Positions 5,436-6,610 of a stretch of DNA of 6,610 bases are shown piece by piece. The number at the start of each line of letters is the position of its first letter. Position 1 is the stretch's first letter. Position numbers and translations under genes: made by a program. This DNA comes from an uncultured Bacteroidales bacterium (GTDB taxonomy: Bacteria; Bacteroidota; Bacteroidia; Bacteroidales; UBA932). A model generated the notes under the pieces. It made no database searches and was not told the origin of the DNA. It saw nothing but the letters and a program-made list of their open reading frames with translations. The stretch lies in the NCBI GenBank assembly GCA_934693135.1, contig CAKUVA010000046.1, forward strand, positions 1 through 6,610, written 5' to 3'.

Positions 5436-6610
5436 ATGGATATAAACGAAGAGAAGGAACTGCTTCAGGATATAACGAAGAAAGAATACAAGGAAGGATT
5501 CGTGACTGACGTGGACCAGGACTTCATACCGAAGGGCCTGAACGAGGATATTGTTAGGATGATTTCCGAAAGGAAGGGAGAGCCTCAGTGGCTGTTGGAC
5601 TTCCGTCTGGACGCGTTCCGCAAGTGGCAGAAAATGGAGATGCCAGATTGGGGCCATCTGGACATGCCGCATATCGATTATCAGGATATCATATATTATG
5701 CTGCACCTAAGAAGGACTCTGACAGGCCTAAGGAAATCGACCCGAAGCTTGAGGAGACTTTCGATAAGCTTGGAATTCCGCTGAAGGAGCGCAAGGCACT
5801 TGCTGGAATGACAGCTGTGGATGCTGTATTTGATTCAGTATCAGTGGCTACGACATTCCGTAAGGAACTGGCTGAAAGAGGAATAATCTTCTGCTCGTTC
5901 AGCGAGGCTGTGAAGGAACACCCTGACCTTGTGCGTAAATATCTTGCCACTGTAGTTCCGTCTGGTGACAACTACTTCGCTGCATTGAATTCTGCTGTGT
6001 TCAGCGACGGCTCGTTCTGCTACATTCCGAAGGGAGTGCGTTGCCCTATGGAGCTGTCCAGCTATTTTCGTATCAATGCGAAGGGCACCGGACAGTTCGA
6101 GAGGACTCTTATCGTTGCTGACGAAGGCTCCACATTAAGCTATATGGAGGGTTGTACAGCGCCGATGCGTGACGAGAATCAGCTACATGCTGCAGTTGTG
6201 GAAATCGTGGCGCTTAGGAACTCGGATGTCAAGTACAGCACTGTGCAAAACTGGTATCCTGGTGATGAAAACGGCAAGGGAGGCATCCTTAACCTCGTGA
6301 CTAAGAGGGGGATATGCATGGAGGGCGCTCATCTGTCTTGGACCCAGGTCGAGACAGGCTCCGCCATAACGTGGAAATATCCGAGCACGATTCTCAAGGG
6401 CGATTATTCTTCATCGGAGTTCTATTCCGTGGCTGTTACCAATAATTGGCAGCAGGCCGATACCGGAACGAAGATGATTCATATTGGAAAGGGCACGAAA
6501 AGCCGTATTGTTAGCAAGGGAATTTCCGCAGGTCATAGCCAGAACAGCTATCGCGGCCTTGTGAGAATGCTGCCTGGCGCGGCAGGGGCGCGTAACTTCT
6601 CCCAGTGCGA
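5436..6610 (+). CDS. sufB: Fe-S cluster assembly scaffold SufB (truncated by window edge)
   Basis: 391 codons are present before the right edge; the family usually has about 470-495 residues, so roughly the last fifth is missing. SufB works in the cytoplasm with SufC (ATPase) and SufD to build Fe-S clusters from sulfur supplied by SufS. Recognisable stretches are YKEGF (18-22), [13 protein letters not shown] (49-61), [19 protein letters not shown] (about 174-192), [19 protein letters not shown] (196-214), YMEGCTAP (236-243), [20 protein letters not shown] (335-354), and [17 protein letters not shown] (360-376). The last complete codon is Cys391 in NFSQC, which lines up by context with the TQCD cysteine (Cys405 of E. 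coli SufB) used in cluster assembly. The start fits the family N-terminus. sufC and the rest of a suf operon would be expected to the right. It is richer in G+C than the aro genes. Confidence 0.98.
   Translation, partial: MDINEEKELLQDITKKEYKEGFVTDVDQDFIPKGLNEDIVRMISERKGEPQWLLDFRLDAFRKWQKMEMPDWGHLDMPHIDYQDIIYYAAPKKDSDRPKEIDPKLEETFDKLGIPLKERKALAGMTAVDAVFDSVSVATTFRKELAERGIIFCSFSEAVKEHPDLVRKYLATVVPSGDNYFAALNSAVFSDGSFCYIPKGVRCPMELSSYFRINAKGTGQFERTLIVADEGSTLSYMEGCTAPMRDENQLHAAVVEIVALRNSDVKYSTVQNWYPGDENGKGGILNLVTKRGICMEGAHLSWTQVETGSAITWKYPSTILKGDYSSSEFYSVAVTNNWQQADTGTKMIHIGKGTKSRIVSKGISAGHSQNSYRGLVRMLPGAAGARNFSQC

Noticed and set aside
5184..5672. 162-codon minus-strand ORF across the aroC end and sufB start
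   Set aside because: It lies antisense to two well-supported genes, its product resembles no family I know, and the codons of aroC and sufB fully explain the sequence.

Overview
The window looks like a chromosomal segment from a Bacteroidota bacterium, most likely of the order Bacteroidales. Three things point there: the 5' part of a SusC/RagA-type outer-membrane transporter, Bacteroides-style promoter boxes (TAnnTTTG, twice with a TTG 19-20 bp upstream), and starts with little or no Shine-Dalgarno sequence. I cannot name a genus from the sequence.

Layout. Positions 1-895 (minus strand, cut by the left edge) encode the signal peptide, carboxypeptidase-like domain and plug of a SusC-family TonB-dependent transporter. 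A 109-bp divergent, AT-rich gap (896-1004) separates it from a plus-strand shikimate-pathway cluster: aroB (1005-2087), a 692-residue two-domain AroD-AroA fusion (2182-4260), and aroC (4263-5342). After 93 bp, a separate Fe-S assembly gene, sufB (5436 to the right edge, truncated), begins with its own promoter-like sequence.

How the genes work together. The cluster supplies step 2 (3-dehydroquinate synthase), step 3 (type I 3-dehydroquinate dehydratase), step 6 (EPSP synthase) and step 7 (chorismate synthase) of chorismate synthesis. DAHP synthase, shikimate dehydrogenase (AroE) and shikimate kinase (AroK) are not in the window and must be encoded elsewhere if the pathway is complete. The fusion joins two non-consecutive steps in one chain. 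aroC starts 2 bp after the fusion gene stops, which suggests translational coupling.

Most notable points: the AroD-AroA fusion; an EPSP synthase domain with several unusual active-site motifs; a candidate leader region before the fusion gene (promoter box, 21-codon ORF whose stop overlaps the aroDA start as TAATG, and a perfect 9-bp inverted repeat inside it); a short Cys/His-rich insertion between two metal-ligand His of AroB; and a sharp base-composition step inside the susC-like gene. No mobile element, CRISPR array, tRNA or rRNA was seen. Apart from these points the region is ordinary core metabolism, and I found no clear sign of a wholly new multi-gene system.
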